From: Salinicoccus albus DSM 19776
Lineage (GTDB): Bacteria; Bacillota; Bacilli; Staphylococcales; Salinicoccaceae
Assembly (NCBI RefSeq): GCF_000385175.1
Contig: NZ_ARQJ01000026.1
Coordinates: 62,001-126,000 of the forward strand
Direction: 5' to 3'
DNA: 64,000 nt
Within the stretch, counting starts at the first letter, position 1, and each line of letters begins with the position of its first letter. The notes beneath the pieces were generated by a model. It saw only the letters and a list, made by a program, of their open reading frames with translations. It was not told where the DNA came from and did no database searches. The position numbers were made by a program, and so were the translations under genes. Below are positions 63,618-64,000 of the stretch, piece after piece.

Positions 63618-64000
63618 TCAGGAACTTTTATAAAACATCTTGTTCTGTACTGCAAATTTGTGCGCTGCTTTAGCGACCCCGCGGCCTTCTTTGATCGCCC
63701 AGACCACAAGGCTCTGTCCGCGTCTCGAATCACCTGCTGCGAATACTTTTTGACGGCTGGTCCTGTAGTCATCTTCTGCAGCAGCTATCTTATTGTTATC
63801 CATCTGAAGCCCGAATGCTTTTGGCAGTTCACTCTCCACACCTTCAAAGCCAATTGAAAGGAGGACGAGATCCGCTTTAAAATACCTTTCCTGATCTTCA
63901 ACGCTCAGCCCATTCAGTGATTCTTCCCCCAATACCTGGGTGTTCAATCCTTTTAAGTCACCGAGGAAATCTACATCATACCCCATTGTCTGAACCCCAT
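63618..64000 (-). CDS. gltD: Glutamate synthase small subunit, 3' end only
   Basis: The frame is open to the window edge, so this is the C-terminal part of a larger gene. LVLLSIGFEGVE and VFAAGDSRRGQSLVVWAIKEGRGVAKAAHKF are the FAD/NADPH-domain signatures of the GOGAT beta subunit. It transfers electrons from NADPH to the large subunit for glutamate synthesis from glutamine and 2-oxoglutarate. About 127 residues are visible. A terminator follows. Confidence 0.93.
   Translation of the reverse strand, partial: GVQTMGYDVDFLGDLKGLNTQVLGEESLNGLSVEDQERYFKADLVLLSIGFEGVESELPKAFGLQMDNNKIAAAEDDYRTSRQKVFAAGDSRRGQSLVVWAIKEGRGVAKAAHKFAVQNKMFYKSS

Noticed and set aside
1-64000. CRISPR array, prophage, intact insertion sequence, rRNA or tRNA
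   Set aside because: No regularly spaced direct repeats, phage structural genes, transposase, or rRNA/tRNA signatures were seen on either strand.

Overview
The window is a compact piece of a low-to-mid G+C Firmicutes chromosome. It is probably from a staphylococcal relative of the Salinicoccus/Jeotgalicoccus kind, not Staphylococcus aureus itself. The evidence is the mtlA-mtlR-mtlF-mtlD order, strong AGGAGG-type ribosome sites with frequent TTG and GTG starts, csoR-copZ, a separate glcT-ptsG pair and many transporters for organic acids. Genus is inference. I see no rRNA, tRNA, CRISPR array, prophage or intact insertion sequence.

Layout. 1-5 kb: end of an acetamidase/formamidase gene, glycerate kinase, aldo/keto reductase, and an ATP-grasp enzyme paired with a MurJ-type flippase. 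5-9 kb: one minus-strand operon of gamma-glutamyltransferase, two half-size chromate transporters and a PatA-like aminotransferase. 9-14 kb: a SEC-C protein, an AEC transporter, a HAD phosphatase, and a divergent MhqD/MhqO-like pair around an inverted repeat. 13.7-18.6 kb: a NarL-type two-component system divergent from a three-gene ABC-2 exporter, resembling LnrJK/LnrLMN. 18.6-21.2 kb: MarR regulator, lipoprotein, membrane protein. 21.3-26.7 kb: the mannitol operon. 26.8-33.2 kb: large-subunit catalase, a MarR-MMPL efflux operon and two small membrane proteins. 33.2-39.6 kb: sugar-dehydrogenase-like lipoprotein, MenC/NAAAR enolase-superfamily enzyme, LysE exporter, phosphoesterase, Gfo/Idh/MocA oxidoreductase and a CorC-type protein. 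39.7-42.8 kb: copper resistance (copB, csoR-copZ) and a 56-residue small protein. 42.9-52.1 kb: an MFS transporter, then prpD, prpB, tctA, tctB, tctC and a CitB/CitA two-component system, all on the minus strand. 52.3-64 kb: S9 peptidase, ptsG and glcT, a cysteine-less CCG-domain protein, a methyltransferase-tcuA pair divergent from an HxlR regulator, an MFS transporter, an SLC13-type transporter, and the 3' end of gltD.

How it works together. The clearest physiological theme is tricarboxylate use. CitAB-type sensing, TctCBA uptake and PrpD/PrpB cleavage form one array with a cre-like site over the tctC promoter and no prpC in the window. A tricarballylate dehydrogenase (tcuA) and an SLC13 anion transporter lie about 10 kb away. 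The second theme is PTS sugar uptake (mannitol and glucose). The mannitol permease MtlA carries two nearly identical EIIB domains in tandem, which is the most unusual protein architecture here. The third theme is stress and efflux: quinone, copper, ABC and MMPL exporters, and catalase, each with recognisable operator-like repeats.
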